NCBI RefSeq assembly: GCF_001718415.1
Contig: NZ_CP013377.1
Location: 1,674,001-1,738,000, forward strand
Direction: 5' to 3'
Length of the DNA stretch: 64,000 nt
Source of the DNA: Burkholderia pseudomultivorans
Lineage (GTDB): Bacteria > Pseudomonadota > Gammaproteobacteria > Burkholderiales > Burkholderiaceae
Shown: positions 1-8,599 of the stretch, in pieces
How positions within the stretch are numbered: the stretch's first letter is position 1
Layout of the letters: every line of letters starts with the position of its first letter
Notes under the pieces: generated by a model
Databases searched by the model: none
The model's input: only the letters and a program-made list of their open reading frames with translations
What the model was told of the DNA's origin: nothing
Made by a program: the position numbers and the translations under genes

Positions 1-1
1 C

Positions 2-745
2 CTCGTCACGGCGCGGCTGCCCGACGACGCCCGGCTCGTCTACGTGACGCCGTCGCACCAGTTCCCGCTCGGGATGCCGATGAGCCTCGAGCGCCGCGTC
101 GCGCTGCTCGAATGGGCGCAGCGCCGGCGCGCGGTGATCATCGAGGACGACTACGACGGCGAATTCCGTTTCGAGGGGCGGCCGATGGAGTCGCTGAAGA
201 GCCTCGATCGCACGGGCCTCGTCGCCTACGTCGGCACGTTCTCGAAGACGATCTTTCCCGAGCTGCGGATCGGCTACGCGATTCCGCCCCGCGCGCTGCG
301 CGGCGCGCTGGCCAAGGCGAAGCAGATCGTCGACTGGCACAGCTGCACGCTGACGCAGGCCGCGCTCGCGCGCTTCATGCTCGAAGGCGATTTCGCGCGG
401 CACCTGCGCCGCGTGCAGAAGCACTACGACGCGCGCCGCAAGATGCTGATCGCACACCTGCGCGGCGACCTCGCGCCGTGGTTCGACGTGGTCGTGCCGA
501 GCGCCGGCATCCACCTCGTCGCGCACCTGAAGCCGGGGCTCGATGAAGCCGCGCTGGTCCGCGCGGCGCGCGCGCACGACATCGGCCTGTACGGGACGGC
601 CGCGTTCCACGTCCGCGTGCCGGTGCGCGCCGGGCTGCTGTTCGGCTATGGCGGCATCGACGCGCTGCGCATCGACACCGCGCTCGCGACGCTGGCCGCG
701 CTGCTCGGCTCGGGCGCGGCCGGTGAAGCCGCACTGGTTACCTGA
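2..745 (+). CDS. MocR/PdxR-type GntR-family regulator, C-terminal part (5' truncated)
   Basis: The reading frame is open from base 2, so the N-terminal winged-helix part lies outside the window; 247 residues remain. They are a fold-type I aminotransferase domain: the VTPSHQFPLG block near base 45, the IIEDDYDGEFRFEG block near base 140, and GTFSKTIFPELRIGY near base 235, whose Lys (about base 245) is the PLP-binding residue. MocR regulators use this domain as a PLP or amino-compound sensor. The target is unknown; genes downstream on the same strand are an AhpD-like protein and a cupin. A plain aminotransferase cannot be excluded without the N-terminus, but these motifs are typical of MocR proteins. 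Confidence 0.85.
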   Translation, partial: LVTARLPDDARLVYVTPSHQFPLGMPMSLERRVALLEWAQRRRAVIIEDDYDGEFRFEGRPMESLKSLDRTGLVAYVGTFSKTIFPELRIGYAIPPRALRGALAKAKQIVDWHSCTLTQAALARFMLEGDFARHLRRVQKHYDARRKMLIAHLRGDLAPWFDVVVPSAGIHLVAHLKPGLDEAALVRAARAHDIGLYGTAAFHVRVPVRAGLLFGYGGIDALRIDTALATLAALLGSGAAGEAALVT

Positions 746-756
746 ATTTTCAGAAA

Positions 757-779
757 ATTGGCCATTCTGGAAGGCCAAT
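757..779. promoter_or_regulatory. Inverted repeat ATTGGCC-N9-GGCCAAT upstream of the AhpD-like gene
   Basis: Seen directly: 7-bp perfect arms at 757-763 and 773-779 in the 94-bp gap between the MocR-type gene and the next start at 840. A poor -10 like hexamer (TAAAGT, 788-793) follows. The position fits an operator for the downstream pair. Binding by the adjacent MocR protein is only inferred. Confidence 0.35.
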
Positions 780-839
780 CGAATGCCTAAAGTAGGTCCT
801 GTCGCGCCTCCGGGCGCATCCACCGAAAGAGGACCTGCC

Positions 840-1277
840 ATGCAACCGCGCCTGAACTTCTACGCCGCCAGCCCGAACGCCATCAAGGTGATGCGCGCTG
901 CCGAGGACTTCCTCGCGAAGAGCTCGATCGAAAAACCGCTCGCGGAACTCGTCCGGCTGCGCGCGTCGCAGCTCAACGGCTGCGCGTTCTGCGTCGACAT
1001 GCACACGACCGACGCGCGCAACGGCGGCGAAACCGATCGCCGTCTTGCGACGGTCGTCGTATGGCGCGAGACGCCGTTCTTCACCGCCCGCGAACGCGCG
1101 GCGCTGGAATGGACCGAGGCGCTGACGCTGGTCGCCGACAACCACGTGCCCGACGCCGTCTGGGAAGCCGTGAAGCCGCACTTCAGCGACGAGGAACTGT
1201 TCGACCTGTCGCTGCTGATCGGCACCATCAACTCGTGGAACCGCTTCGCGATCGCGTTCCGCAAGATGCCCGAGTAA
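840..1277 (+). CDS. Carboxymuconolactone decarboxylase family protein (AhpD-like)
   Basis: 145 residues, the usual size for a single CMD domain. The sequence LNGCAFCVDMHT carries the AhpD-type CxxCxxxH redox motif (Cys48, Cys51, His55), followed by the family's typical ERAALEWTEALT helix. Such proteins act as alkylhydroperoxidase-like thiol reductases; no decarboxylase activity is implied. The ATG at 840 is chosen because GAGG precedes it at ribosome-binding distance and the domain begins at once (LNFYAASPNAIKVM); the open frame further upstream overlaps the previous gene. The cupin gene follows after 10 bp, so the two are probably co-transcribed, possibly as an oxidative or aldehyde stress pair. 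Confidence 0.85.
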   Translation: MQPRLNFYAASPNAIKVMRAAEDFLAKSSIEKPLAELVRLRASQLNGCAFCVDMHTTDARNGGETDRRLATVVVWRETPFFTARERAALEWTEALTLVADNHVPDAVWEAVKPHFSDEELFDLSLLIGTINSWNRFAIAFRKMPE

Positions 1278-1287
1278 GGAGGCGACG

Positions 1288-1710
1288 ATGATTCGTTCCG
1301 CCCTGCGGTGCGCGGCCCTGTGCGCGGCGCTGTCGCTCGGTGCCGCGCTGCTGCCGGCCGGCGCGCATGCTCATGACGCCGCCGACGGCGTGCACGCGAT
1401 CATGCGGCAGCCGGTGCCCGAAGCGCCCGGCAAGCTGGCCGTCGTCGCGACCGTCGACTATGCGCCGGGCCAGGCCTCCGAGCCGCACCGGCATCTCGGC
1501 TCGGTGTTCGCGGTCGTGTCGAAAGGCGAAGTGCTGTCGCAGGTCGACGACGGCCCGCTGCGCCGCTACCGCGCCGGCGAAGGCTGGTACGAGCCGCCCG
1601 GTGCGCGCCATCGCATCTCGCGCAACGCGAGCACGACCGAGTCCGCACAGCTCGTCGTGTTCGGGCTGACCGGCGAGCACGACCCGCTGAAGTCGCCGAT
1701 CGACCAGTAA
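1288..1710 (+). CDS. Secreted cupin-domain protein
   Basis: 140 residues. The N-terminus is a clear Sec signal peptide (Arg, then an Ala/Leu-rich core, AGAHA cleavage near residue 28). The remainder is a single cupin barrel: PHRHLGSVFAVVSKGEV is cupin motif 1 with metal-ligand histidines, and GWYEPPGARHRIS is motif 2. A periplasmic metal-binding cupin is indicated; the substrate is unknown. Ten bases separate it from the AhpD-like gene, and AAGGAGGCGACG before the ATG is a strong ribosome-binding site. Confidence 0.8.
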   Translation: MIRSALRCAALCAALSLGAALLPAGAHAHDAADGVHAIMRQPVPEAPGKLAVVATVDYAPGQASEPHRHLGSVFAVVSKGEVLSQVDDGPLRRYRAGEGWYEPPGARHRISRNASTTESAQLVVFGLTGEHDPLKSPIDQ

Positions 1711-1867
1711 CGCCACACCGCGCGTGCGGACCCGTTGCGGTCCGCACGCCGCTTGCGCTCCAGCCGCGCCCCGGCACGCCGTCCGCGTGCCCCCAGCGCG
1801 CTCCCCGCCCCCGTTCGCCGCTCCCCTGATCCCGATCAACCCCGGCGAAAACCCTTCCTTGCAATTA

Positions 1868-1885
1868 ACTAACTCATCAATTAGT
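1868..1885. promoter_or_regulatory. Putative TetR operator, ACTAA-N8-TTAGT
   Basis: A dyad with 5-bp perfect arms (1868-1872 and 1881-1885) lies ten bases before the TetR start codon, in an A/T-rich pocket within very GC-rich sequence. TetR repressors commonly autoregulate through such dyads. The assignment to the adjacent regulator is inferred from position. Confidence 0.45.
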
Positions 1886-1894
1886 GTCGTCTGC

Positions 1895-2593
1895 ATGAGC
1901 GCGAAATCGACCGTCAGCAAGCCGCGCGGGCGCCGCCCGTCGGTGGACGATTTCGACCTGCGCGACCACATGCTCGACGTCGCGATCGCGCTGTTCGCCG
2001 AACGCGGCATCGCGGCGACCACGGTCGCGCAGATCGCCTCGGCCGCGGGCGTCACCTCGGCGATGGTCCACTACTACTTCACGAACCGCGAACAGCTGCT
2101 CGATGCGATCGTCGAGGAACGGCTCGCCCACGCGATCGCGTTCGTGTGGCGGCCGACCGATCGGCGCATCGAAGACGATCCGTTCGTGCTCGTCGCCGAA
2201 CTCGTCGACCGCTTCTTCGACGTGACGCACCGGATGCCGTGGCTGCCGTCGATCTGGCTGCGCGAGATCGTGCACGAAGGCGGGATGCTGCGCGAACGGA
2301 TGCTCAGGCGCATCCCGCTCGACCATGTCGGGCGGTTCGCCGAACGCGTGCGCGCCGCGCAGCAGGCCGGCACGCTGAACCCGGCGCTCGAACCGGCCTT
2401 CCTGTTCCATTCGATCATCGCGCTCGTGATGCTGCCGCTCGCGACCGCGAAGCTGTGGCAAAGCGCACGCGGGCTTCCGCCGATCGACCGCGAGGTGCTG
2501 CACCGCCATGTCCGCGCGCTGCTCGACACCGGCATGCAGCCGCCCGCCGCCCGGCCCCGCGCCCGCGCACGCACGCCGCGGAGGCCGTCGTGA
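1895..2593 (+). CDS. TetR-family regulator of the adjacent ABC exporter (CecR/YbiH-like)
   Basis: 232 residues. The N-terminal helix-turn-helix is plain: DHMLDVAIALFAERGIAATTVAQIASAAGVTSAMVHYYFTNRE lies at about residues 23-65, with the TetR recognition helix ending in YYFTNRE. The C-terminal ligand domain is divergent, as usual. The ATG at 1895 is preferred to the longer open frame because the basic KPRGRRPSVDDFD leader of TetR proteins begins there and a dyad lies just upstream. The stop codon overlaps the GTG start of the membrane fusion protein, so regulator and exporter form one transcription unit, as in the E. coli cecR-ybhGFSR layout. Inferred role: ligand-relieved repressor of the exporter. 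Confidence 0.85.
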   Translation: MSAKSTVSKPRGRRPSVDDFDLRDHMLDVAIALFAERGIAATTVAQIASAAGVTSAMVHYYFTNREQLLDAIVEERLAHAIAFVWRPTDRRIEDDPFVLVAELVDRFFDVTHRMPWLPSIWLREIVHEGGMLRERMLRRIPLDHVGRFAERVRAAQQAGTLNPALEPAFLFHSIIALVMLPLATAKLWQSARGLPPIDREVLHRHVRALLDTGMQPPAARPRARARTPRRPS

Positions 2594-3555
2594 ATGCGGC
2601 GCGCACCGTGCCACTCACGCTGGTCGCGGCCGTCGCGCTGCTCGCCGGCTGCGGCAAACCGGCCGACCGTACGCCGACCTACCAGGGCTATGTCGAGGGC
2701 GAGTTCGTGTACCTGGCGTCGTCGCAGTCGGGCACGCTGACGCAGCTGTCGGTCGCGCGCGGCCAGACGGTCGCGGCCGGCGCGCCCGCATTCTCGCTCG
2801 ACGCCGTCAGCGAGACGGCCGCGCTGCAGCAGGCGCAGCACCAGCTCGACGCGGCACGCGCGCAGCTGGCCGACCTGCGCACCGGCAAGCGGCCGCCCGA
2901 GGTCAACGTGACGAAGGCGCAGCTCGCTCAGGCGGCCGCGCAGGCGTCGCGCGCCGCCGCGCAGCTCGCACGCGACGAGCGCCAGTACGCGGCGGGCGGC
3001 ATCTCGAAGCAGCAGCTCGACGATTCGCGCACGTCCGCGCAAACCACCGCCGCGCAAGTGCGCGAACTGCAGAACCAGGTCGACGTCGCGCGCCTGCCGG
3101 GCCGCGCGCAGCAGGTCGCCGCCCAGGCCGCGCAGGTCGATGCCGCTCGGGCGGCCGTCGCCGAAGCGCAATGGAAGCTCGACCAGAAGCGCGTCGCCGC
3201 GCCGGCGGCCGGACGCATCCAGGACACGCTCTACCGCGTCGGCGAATGGGTGCAGGCCGGCAATCCGGTCGTGCAGATGCTGCCGCCGCAGAACCTGAAG
3301 GTGCGCTTCTTCGTGCCGGAGGCCGCCGTCGGCTCGCTCGCGCCGGGCCGCGCAGTCACGATCCACTGCGACGGCTGCGCGGCCGACGTGCCCGCGCGCA
3401 TCACCTATGTGTCGAACGCCGCCGAATACACGCCGCCCGTGATCTACAGCAACGAGAGCCGCACCAAGCTCGTGTTCATGATCGAGGCGCACCCGGCCGT
3501 CGCGGACGCGCCGAAACTGCACCCGGGCCAGCCCGTCGCCGTGAGGGTGCCGTGA
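2590..3555 (+). CDS. HlyD/YbhG-like membrane fusion lipoprotein of ABC exporter
   Basis: 321 residues from a GTG start overlapping the TetR stop (GTGA). The N-terminus is a lipoprotein signal, with lipobox LLAGC at about residue 20. It is followed by a biotinyl-lipoyl half domain (GTLTQLSVARGQTVAAG), a long Ala/Gln-rich alpha-helical hairpin (about residues 75-200), then the second lipoyl half (VAAPAAGRIQDTLYRVGEWVQAGNPVVQM) and a beta-barrel. This is the periplasmic adaptor linking the inner-membrane ABC transporter to the outer-membrane factor. It overlaps the ATPase gene by 4 bp. The substrate is not deducible; homologous systems export drugs or hydrophobic compounds. Confidence 0.85.
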   Translation: MNAARTVPLTLVAAVALLAGCGKPADRTPTYQGYVEGEFVYLASSQSGTLTQLSVARGQTVAAGAPAFSLDAVSETAALQQAQHQLDAARAQLADLRTGKRPPEVNVTKAQLAQAAAQASRAAAQLARDERQYAAGGISKQQLDDSRTSAQTTAAQVRELQNQVDVARLPGRAQQVAAQAAQVDAARAAVAEAQWKLDQKRVAAPAAGRIQDTLYRVGEWVQAGNPVVQMLPPQNLKVRFFVPEAAVGSLAPGRAVTIHCDGCAADVPARITYVSNAAEYTPPVIYSNESRTKLVFMIEAHPAVADAPKLHPGQPVAVRVP

Positions 3556-4499
3556 GCGCGCCGCACGCCCCTTACGCGATCGACGTCGATCGCCTGAACA
3601 AGCGCTTCGGCGACAAGCACGTCGTGAAGGACGTGTCGCTGCGCGTCGCGCGCGGCGAGATCTTCGGCTTTCTCGGGCCGAACGGCAGCGGCAAGACCAC
3701 GTCGATCCGGATGATGTGCGGGCTGCTCACGCCCGACTCCGGCAGCGGCACCTGCCTCGGCTACGACATCGTGCGCGACAGCGCGCAGATCAAGCGCCGC
3801 GTCGGCTACATGACGCAGCGCTTCTCGTACTGGGAAGACCTGTCGATCCGCGAGAATCTCGACTTCGTCGCACGCGTGTACGGGATGGCCGACCGCCAGG
3901 CCGTCGTCGCGCGCGCGCTCGACGGGCTCGGCCTCGCGAGCCGCGCCGACCAGCTCACCGGCTCGCTGTCGGGCGGCTGGAAGCAGCGCCTCGCGCTCGC
4001 CGCGTGCATGCTGCACGAGCCCGAACTGCTGCTGCTCGACGAACCGACCGCGGGCGTCGATCCGGCCGCGCGCCGCGACTTCTGGGAGGAACTGCACCGG
4101 CTCGCCGCGCAAGGCATCTCGGTGCTCGTCAGCACGCACTACATGGACGAGGCCGAGCGCTGCCACAAGCTCGCGTATATCGCCTATGGCGAACTGCTCG
4201 CGCAGGGCACGTCGGCCGAGATCGTCGCATCGCAGCGCCTGTCGACCCGCGCGATCACGGGCGAGCGCCTGGCTGAACTGTCCGAGCGGCTGCACGCGAT
4301 GCCGGGCGTCGACCAGACCGTCGTGTTCGGCTCCGCGCTGCACGTGAGCGGCCACGACGCGGCCGCGCTCGACGCGACGCTCGCCCAGGTCGCGCGCGAC
4401 CCGTCGCTGCGCGTCGCGCCGATCGATACCGGGCTCGAAGACGTGTTCATCTACATGATGAGCCGCGCGGCCGGCCCGGGCGGCGGGGCATCGTCATGA
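3552..4499 (+). CDS. ABC exporter ATP-binding subunit (YbhF-like, single domain)
   Basis: 315 residues from a GTG start that overlaps the preceding stop. Nucleotide-binding motifs in order: Walker A GPNGSGKTT (about residues 41-49), Q-loop MTQRFSYWEDLS, signature LSGGWKQR, Walker B LLLLDEPTAGVD and H-loop STHYMDEAE. The C-terminal ~80 residues are the extra domain found in ABC-2 (DrrA/CcmA-like) exporters. It drives export through the permease encoded immediately downstream (4-bp ATGA overlap). E. coli YbhF carries two nucleotide-binding domains; here only one is present, so the transporter probably works with an ATPase dimer. Confidence 0.9.
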   Translation: MSAPHAPYAIDVDRLNKRFGDKHVVKDVSLRVARGEIFGFLGPNGSGKTTSIRMMCGLLTPDSGSGTCLGYDIVRDSAQIKRRVGYMTQRFSYWEDLSIRENLDFVARVYGMADRQAVVARALDGLGLASRADQLTGSLSGGWKQRLALAACMLHEPELLLLDEPTAGVDPAARRDFWEELHRLAAQGISVLVSTHYMDEAERCHKLAYIAYGELLAQGTSAEIVASQRLSTRAITGERLAELSERLHAMPGVDQTVVFGSALHVSGHDAAALDATLAQVARDPSLRVAPIDTGLEDVFIYMMSRAAGPGGGASS

Positions 4500-5650
4500 G
4501 CACGTGGGCGCGCCTGCACGAATCCTTCTCGGTCGCCCGCTGGTGGAGCATCGTGCTGAAGGAATTCCTGCAGCTGCGCCGCGACCGCGTGACCTTCGCG
4601 ATGATCGTCGGCGTGCCGATCATCCAGCTCGCGCTGTTCGGTTTCGCGATCAACACCGATCCGAAGCATCTGCCGACCGCGGTGATCGTCGCCGATCCGG
4701 GCCCGTTTGCGCGCAGCTTCATCGCCGCGATGCGCAACTCCGCGTACTTCGACATCGTCGAGACGCTGCCCGACGAAGCGGCCGGCCGCGCTGCGCTCGC
4801 GCGCGGCGACGTGCTGTTCGTGCTGAACGTCCCGGCCGATTTCTCGCGCCGGCTGCTGCGCGGCGAGCGTCCGTCGCTGCTGGTCGAGGCCGACGCGACC
4901 GATCCGGTCGCGACCGCGTCCGCGCTCGGCGCGCTGACGGGCCTCGTGCAGCCCGTCGCCGACAAGGACCTGACCGGCCCGCTCGCGCACCTGAACGGCC
5001 GCCCGCCCGCGTTCGACGTCGAGCTGCACCGGCTGTACAACCCCGAGGGCATCACGCAGTACAACGTCGTGCCGGGCCTGATGGGCGTGATCCTGACGAT
5101 GACGATGGTGATGATGACGGGCCTCGCGATCACGCGCGAACGCGAGCGCGGCACGATGGAAAACCTGCTCGCGACGCCGGTGCGGCCGATCGAGGTGATG
5201 ACGGGCAAGATCGTCCCGTACGTGTTCATCGGCCTGATCCAGGTGTCGATCATCCTCGCGGCCGCGCGCTTCGTGTTCGAGGTGCCGTTCGTCGGCAGCC
5301 TGTTCGCGATCTACCTGGCCGCGCTGCTGTTCATCGCCGCGAACCTGACGGTCGGCATCACGCTGTCGTCGCTCGCGCAGAACCAGCTGCAGGCGATGCA
5401 GCTCGCGATGTTCTATTTCCTGCCGAACATCCTGCTGTCGGGCTTCATGTTCCCGTTCGCGGGGATGCCGGCGTGGGCCCGCTTCATCGGCAACCTGCTG
5501 CCGCTCACCTACTTCAACCGCCTCGTGCGCGGCATCCTGCTGAAAGGCGACGGCTGGGCCGACCTGTGGCCGTCGGTGTGGCCCGTCGCGCTGTTCACCG
5601 TCGTCGTGATGGGCGTCGCGCTGCGCTTCTACCGGCGCACGCTCGACTAG
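4496..5650 (+). CDS. ABC-2 type exporter permease (YbhS/YbhR-like)
   Basis: 384 residues. One N-terminal transmembrane helix (TFAMIVGVPIIQLALFGFAI) is followed by a ~130-residue periplasmic loop and five to six C-terminal helices, with the conserved block ITRERERGTMENLLATPVRPIEVMTGKI that characterises ABC-2 permeases. It forms the transmembrane pore of the tripartite exporter. The ATG overlaps the ATPase stop by 4 bp. E. coli has two permeases (YbhS and YbhR); only one is encoded here, so a homodimer is expected. Confidence 0.88.
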   Translation: MSTWARLHESFSVARWWSIVLKEFLQLRRDRVTFAMIVGVPIIQLALFGFAINTDPKHLPTAVIVADPGPFARSFIAAMRNSAYFDIVETLPDEAAGRAALARGDVLFVLNVPADFSRRLLRGERPSLLVEADATDPVATASALGALTGLVQPVADKDLTGPLAHLNGRPPAFDVELHRLYNPEGITQYNVVPGLMGVILTMTMVMMTGLAITRERERGTMENLLATPVRPIEVMTGKIVPYVFIGLIQVSIILAAARFVFEVPFVGSLFAIYLAALLFIAANLTVGITLSSLAQNQLQAMQLAMFYFLPNILLSGFMFPFAGMPAWARFIGNLLPLTYFNRLVRGILLKGDGWADLWPSVWPVALFTVVVMGVALRFYRRTLD

Positions 5651-5660
5651 GGTGCGCGCA

Positions 5661-7169
5661 ATGAAGCCCGTCCCGCCCCGCCTGTCCGCCGCCGCGCGTG
5701 CGAGCGCCATTGCGTCGCTCGCGGCCGCGTCGCTGCTGGCCGGATGCGCGGTCGGTCCGGATTTCCACACGCCGGATGCGCCGCCGACGCAACGCTACAC
5801 GCGCGGCGCGGCGCCGTCGGCGACCGCGGCCGCGAGCGGCCCGGCCGGCGACACGCAGACGTTCGCGCCGAGCGCGCATGCGCTAACACGCTGGTGGACG
5901 CAGTTCGGCTCCGCGCCGCTGAACCGGCTCGTCGATACCGCCTGGCGCAACAGCCCGACGCTCGCCCAAGCCCGCGCACGGCTCGACGAAGCGCGGCAGA
6001 ACTACATCGCGCAAGCCGGCGCGACGATGCTGCCGCGCGTCGATGCCAACCTGTCCGCGACGCGCGAGAAAGTCGATGTCGCCGCGTTCGGCCTGCCCGC
6101 CAGCGTGCCCAACCCGGGGCCGTTTACGCTGTACGACGCATCGGTGAACGTGTCGTACACGCTCGACGTGTTCGGCGGCAACCGGCGCGCGCTCGAAGCG
6201 CTGCTCGCGCAGGTCGACTACCAGTCGTACACGGCCGATGCCGCGCGCCTGACGCTGGCCGGCAATGTCGTCGCGACCGCGATCCTGCGCGCGTCGCTGG
6301 CCCGGCAGATCGCCCTCACGCGCCAGCTGATCGATGCGCAGGCGCAGCAGTTGCGCATCGTCGAGGCGCGCGCCGCGGCCGGCGGCGTCTCGCAGGCCGA
6401 TGTCCATGCGCAGCGCACGCTGCTGGCGCAGACGCAGGCCGCGCTGCCGCCGCTCGCGGCCCGGCTCGCGCAGGCCGATCACCGCCTCGCGATCCTGCTC
6501 GGCACGCCGCCGGCCGAGGGCGAGTTGCCGGAGCTGAATCTCGATGCATTGGCATTGCCTCGTACCTTGCCCGTCACGCTGCCGTCGACGCTCGCGCGCG
6601 AGCGGCCCGACATCCGTGCGGCGGAAGCGCTGCTGCATCAGGCGAGCGCGAACGTCGGCGTCGCGACCGCGAACCTGTATCCGCGTTTCTCGATCTCGGC
6701 CGGCCTCGGTTCGGAGCGGACACGCATCGCCGATATCGTCAGCGGATTGAATATCTGGAACGTCGGGCTCGGCCTCACGCAGCCGCTCTTTCACGGCGGC
6801 GAGCTGCGCGCGAAAAAACGCGCGGCGCAGGCCGCGTACGACGCCGCGTTCGCGAGTTATCGCGATACGGTGCTGCAGGCGCTGCAGCAGGTCGCCGACG
6901 CGATGCGGGCGGTGGAACACGATGCGGCCGAACTGCAGGCGACCGACATCGCCGCGCAGGAGGCGTCGGCGCGCCGCGCGATTGCCGGCGACCGTTACGC
7001 GTCGGGCGGGATCAGCACGTTCGAGCTGCTCGACACGCAGCGGCAGGTGCTGCAGACGTCGCTCGACCGCACGCGCGCGCAGGCCGACCGGCTGACCGAT
7101 ACGGCGGCGCTGTTCCAGGCACTGGCGGGAAATGGAATCGACGATGCGCCGCAGTCGCAGTCGCAGTGA
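5661..7169 (+). CDS. NodT-family outer-membrane efflux lipoprotein
   Basis: 502 residues. A lipoprotein signal with lipobox SLLAGC near residue 30 is followed by the family-typical AVGPDFHTP start. Two TolC-like repeats follow, with long amphipathic helices (LAQARARLDEARQNYIAQAGA; RPDIRAAEALLHQASANVGVATANLYPRFSIS) and the internally duplicated pattern expected of a trimeric channel-tunnel. The ATG at 5661 is preferred over the GTG at 5652 because AGGG lies at proper spacing before it. It closes the exporter operon ten bases after the permease and supplies the outer-membrane duct. Confidence 0.9.
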   Translation: MKPVPPRLSAAARASAIASLAAASLLAGCAVGPDFHTPDAPPTQRYTRGAAPSATAAASGPAGDTQTFAPSAHALTRWWTQFGSAPLNRLVDTAWRNSPTLAQARARLDEARQNYIAQAGATMLPRVDANLSATREKVDVAAFGLPASVPNPGPFTLYDASVNVSYTLDVFGGNRRALEALLAQVDYQSYTADAARLTLAGNVVATAILRASLARQIALTRQLIDAQAQQLRIVEARAAAGGVSQADVHAQRTLLAQTQAALPPLAARLAQADHRLAILLGTPPAEGELPELNLDALALPRTLPVTLPSTLARERPDIRAAEALLHQASANVGVATANLYPRFSISAGLGSERTRIADIVSGLNIWNVGLGLTQPLFHGGELRAKKRAAQAAYDAAFASYRDTVLQALQQVADAMRAVEHDAAELQATDIAAQEASARRAIAGDRYASGGISTFELLDTQRQVLQTSLDRTRAQADRLTDTAALFQALAGNGIDDAPQSQSQ

Positions 7170-7208
7170 ATGACGGAGCGGTTGTCGTGCGGCTTCGCGC
7201 CGCCCATG

Positions 7209-7236
7209 AAAAAACCGGCCCGAAAGCCGGTTTCTT
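7209..7236. terminator. Bidirectional rho-independent terminator
   Basis: Perfect 8-bp stem AAACCGGC (7212-7219) / GCCGGTTT (7226-7233) with a 6-nt loop, an A-run on the left and TTTCTT on the right. It sits between the convergent outer-membrane factor and porin genes and can serve both strands. Confidence 0.8.
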
Positions 7237-7278
7237 CGATACCGCGGACGTGACGCGGCGCTCGCGCGCCGCGCGACA

Positions 7279-8496
7279 TCAGAAGCGGTGGATCAGGCCG
7301 ACGCCGACGCCGATCTGGTTCTGCTTCGAACCTGCGCCCACGCCGTCGCCGATCGACGTCGTCGCGGCGATGATGCCGCCGTTGCCGCCGATCGTGTTGC
7401 CGCTGGAGTGCTGGTAAGCCTCGAGCGCGTACAGGCCCGTACGCTTCGACAGGCTGTAGTACTGCGACAGCGTGACCTGGTGGTACTTGGCCGAGCTCGA
7501 GATGCCGTTCGACTGCGTTGCCGCCGTGTACGAGTAGCCCGCCGCGAAGTCCCACTGCGGCGATGCCTTCCAGTGCAGCACGGCGCCGCCGGTGTTGAAG
7601 ATCGCCGTGTTCGCGAAGCCCGAGTTCGCGCCCGGGATGTACTGCACGTTCGAGTACGACACCGAGATGTCCCACGCCGGCGTGAACTGGTAGCCGGCCG
7701 TCACGGCCAGGCGCTGCTGCGCCTGGGCGAAGCGATAGCCGTTGTTGATCGACGACACGGCCGGTTCCGCACCGTTGCCGTTCGAATCGAGGCCGTTCTG
7801 GACCGTCGAGTTCGCGCCCCACACGCCGCCGCCGTACGTCGAGTTGTTGATGCGCTGGAAGCCGACCGCGACGCCTGCCGGGCCGTTCAGGTACTGGATC
7901 GCCGCGCTCCACGTCGAGCCGCGGTTCACGCTGCCCGGCACGCCGCCGAACGAGTACGAACCGCCGACCGTGAAGCCGTAGAACTTCGGCGACATGTAGA
8001 CGAGCGAGTTGTTCGCGCGGTAGCTGGTATCCAGCGAGTCGATATCGCCCGGGTGCGCGCCGTAGTAGCCGGTCAGCCAGGTCGTCGGGCTGTACGGCGA
8101 CAGCAGCGTGTAGTACGCGGTGTACTGGCGGCCGGCCGTCAGCGTACCGTAGACCGGGTTCGTCATCCCGACCCATGCCTGACGCGTGAAGATGCCACCC
8201 GACCACTGCGACGTACCGTTGTTCGCATTGAAGCCGGCTTCCAGCTGGAAAATCGCCTTCGTGCCGCCGCCGAGATCTTCGCTGCCCTTCAGGCCGAAGC
8301 GGCTGCCTGCCCAAATGCCGGTAGCCATCTGCACCTTCGAGTGACCGCCCGTGGTCGCGCCGACTGCCGACGAGTTGTTCTGGTAGGCGATAGCGTTATC
8401 GACGATACCGTACAGGGTCACGCTGCTCTGGGCGTGGGCGGCGGTAGCGGCCGCAAGGCCGGCTGCCGTCATGGCGACAGCGACGCGCTTTTTCAT
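7279..8496 (-). CDS. Trimeric general porin (Burkholderia Gram-negative porin family)
   Basis: 405 residues. A signal peptide (MKKRVAVAMTAAGLAAATAAHA) precedes the standard mature start QSSVTLYGIVDNAI, and the protein ends in HRF with the C-terminal aromatic residue needed for barrel insertion. Alternating amphipathic strands and the FGLKGSEDLGGG and RQAWVGM motifs match 16-stranded porins of betaproteobacteria. The ATG at 8496 is chosen because GAGGACGGAGA precedes it and the signal peptide begins there. It is monocistronic with its own terminator. At 405 residues it is longer than the second porin in this window (360), with extra loop sequence. Confidence 0.92.
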   Translation of the reverse strand: MKKRVAVAMTAAGLAAATAAHAQSSVTLYGIVDNAIAYQNNSSAVGATTGGHSKVQMATGIWAGSRFGLKGSEDLGGGTKAIFQLEAGFNANNGTSQWSGGIFTRQAWVGMTNPVYGTLTAGRQYTAYYTLLSPYSPTTWLTGYYGAHPGDIDSLDTSYRANNSLVYMSPKFYGFTVGGSYSFGGVPGSVNRGSTWSAAIQYLNGPAGVAVGFQRINNSTYGGGVWGANSTVQNGLDSNGNGAEPAVSSINNGYRFAQAQQRLAVTAGYQFTPAWDISVSYSNVQYIPGANSGFANTAIFNTGGAVLHWKASPQWDFAAGYSYTAATQSNGISSSAKYHQVTLSQYYSLSKRTGLYALEAYQHSSGNTIGGNGGIIAATTSIGDGVGAGSKQNQIGVGVGLIHRF

Positions 8497-8570
8497 TGAT
8501 TCTCCGTCCTCAAAGAATGATTCTTTTCTGGTGTGGTCTTGTGACACATGTGCGAGTACATGCCGGCGCA

Positions 8571-8599
8571 ATTCTGACGGATTACCGATTATTTCCCAA
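8571..8599 (-). promoter_or_regulatory. Candidate sigma-70 promoter of the porin
   Basis: Reading the minus strand, TTGGGA (8599-8594) and CAGAAT (8576-8571) are separated by 17 bp, about 75 bp before the porin start. The match is moderate and it is the best pair seen in this leader. Confidence 0.3.

Noticed and set aside
2074..3522. Long minus-strand open frame (about 480 codons) opposite the TetR and fusion-protein genes
   Set aside because: Arg/Ala-rich shadow of GC-biased codons; no ribosome-binding site or domain, while the plus strand has clear families.
4451..5770. 439-codon minus-strand frame opposite the ABC permease
   Set aside because: Mirror frame with low-complexity Arg/His/Asp content; the plus strand carries the ABC-2 motifs.
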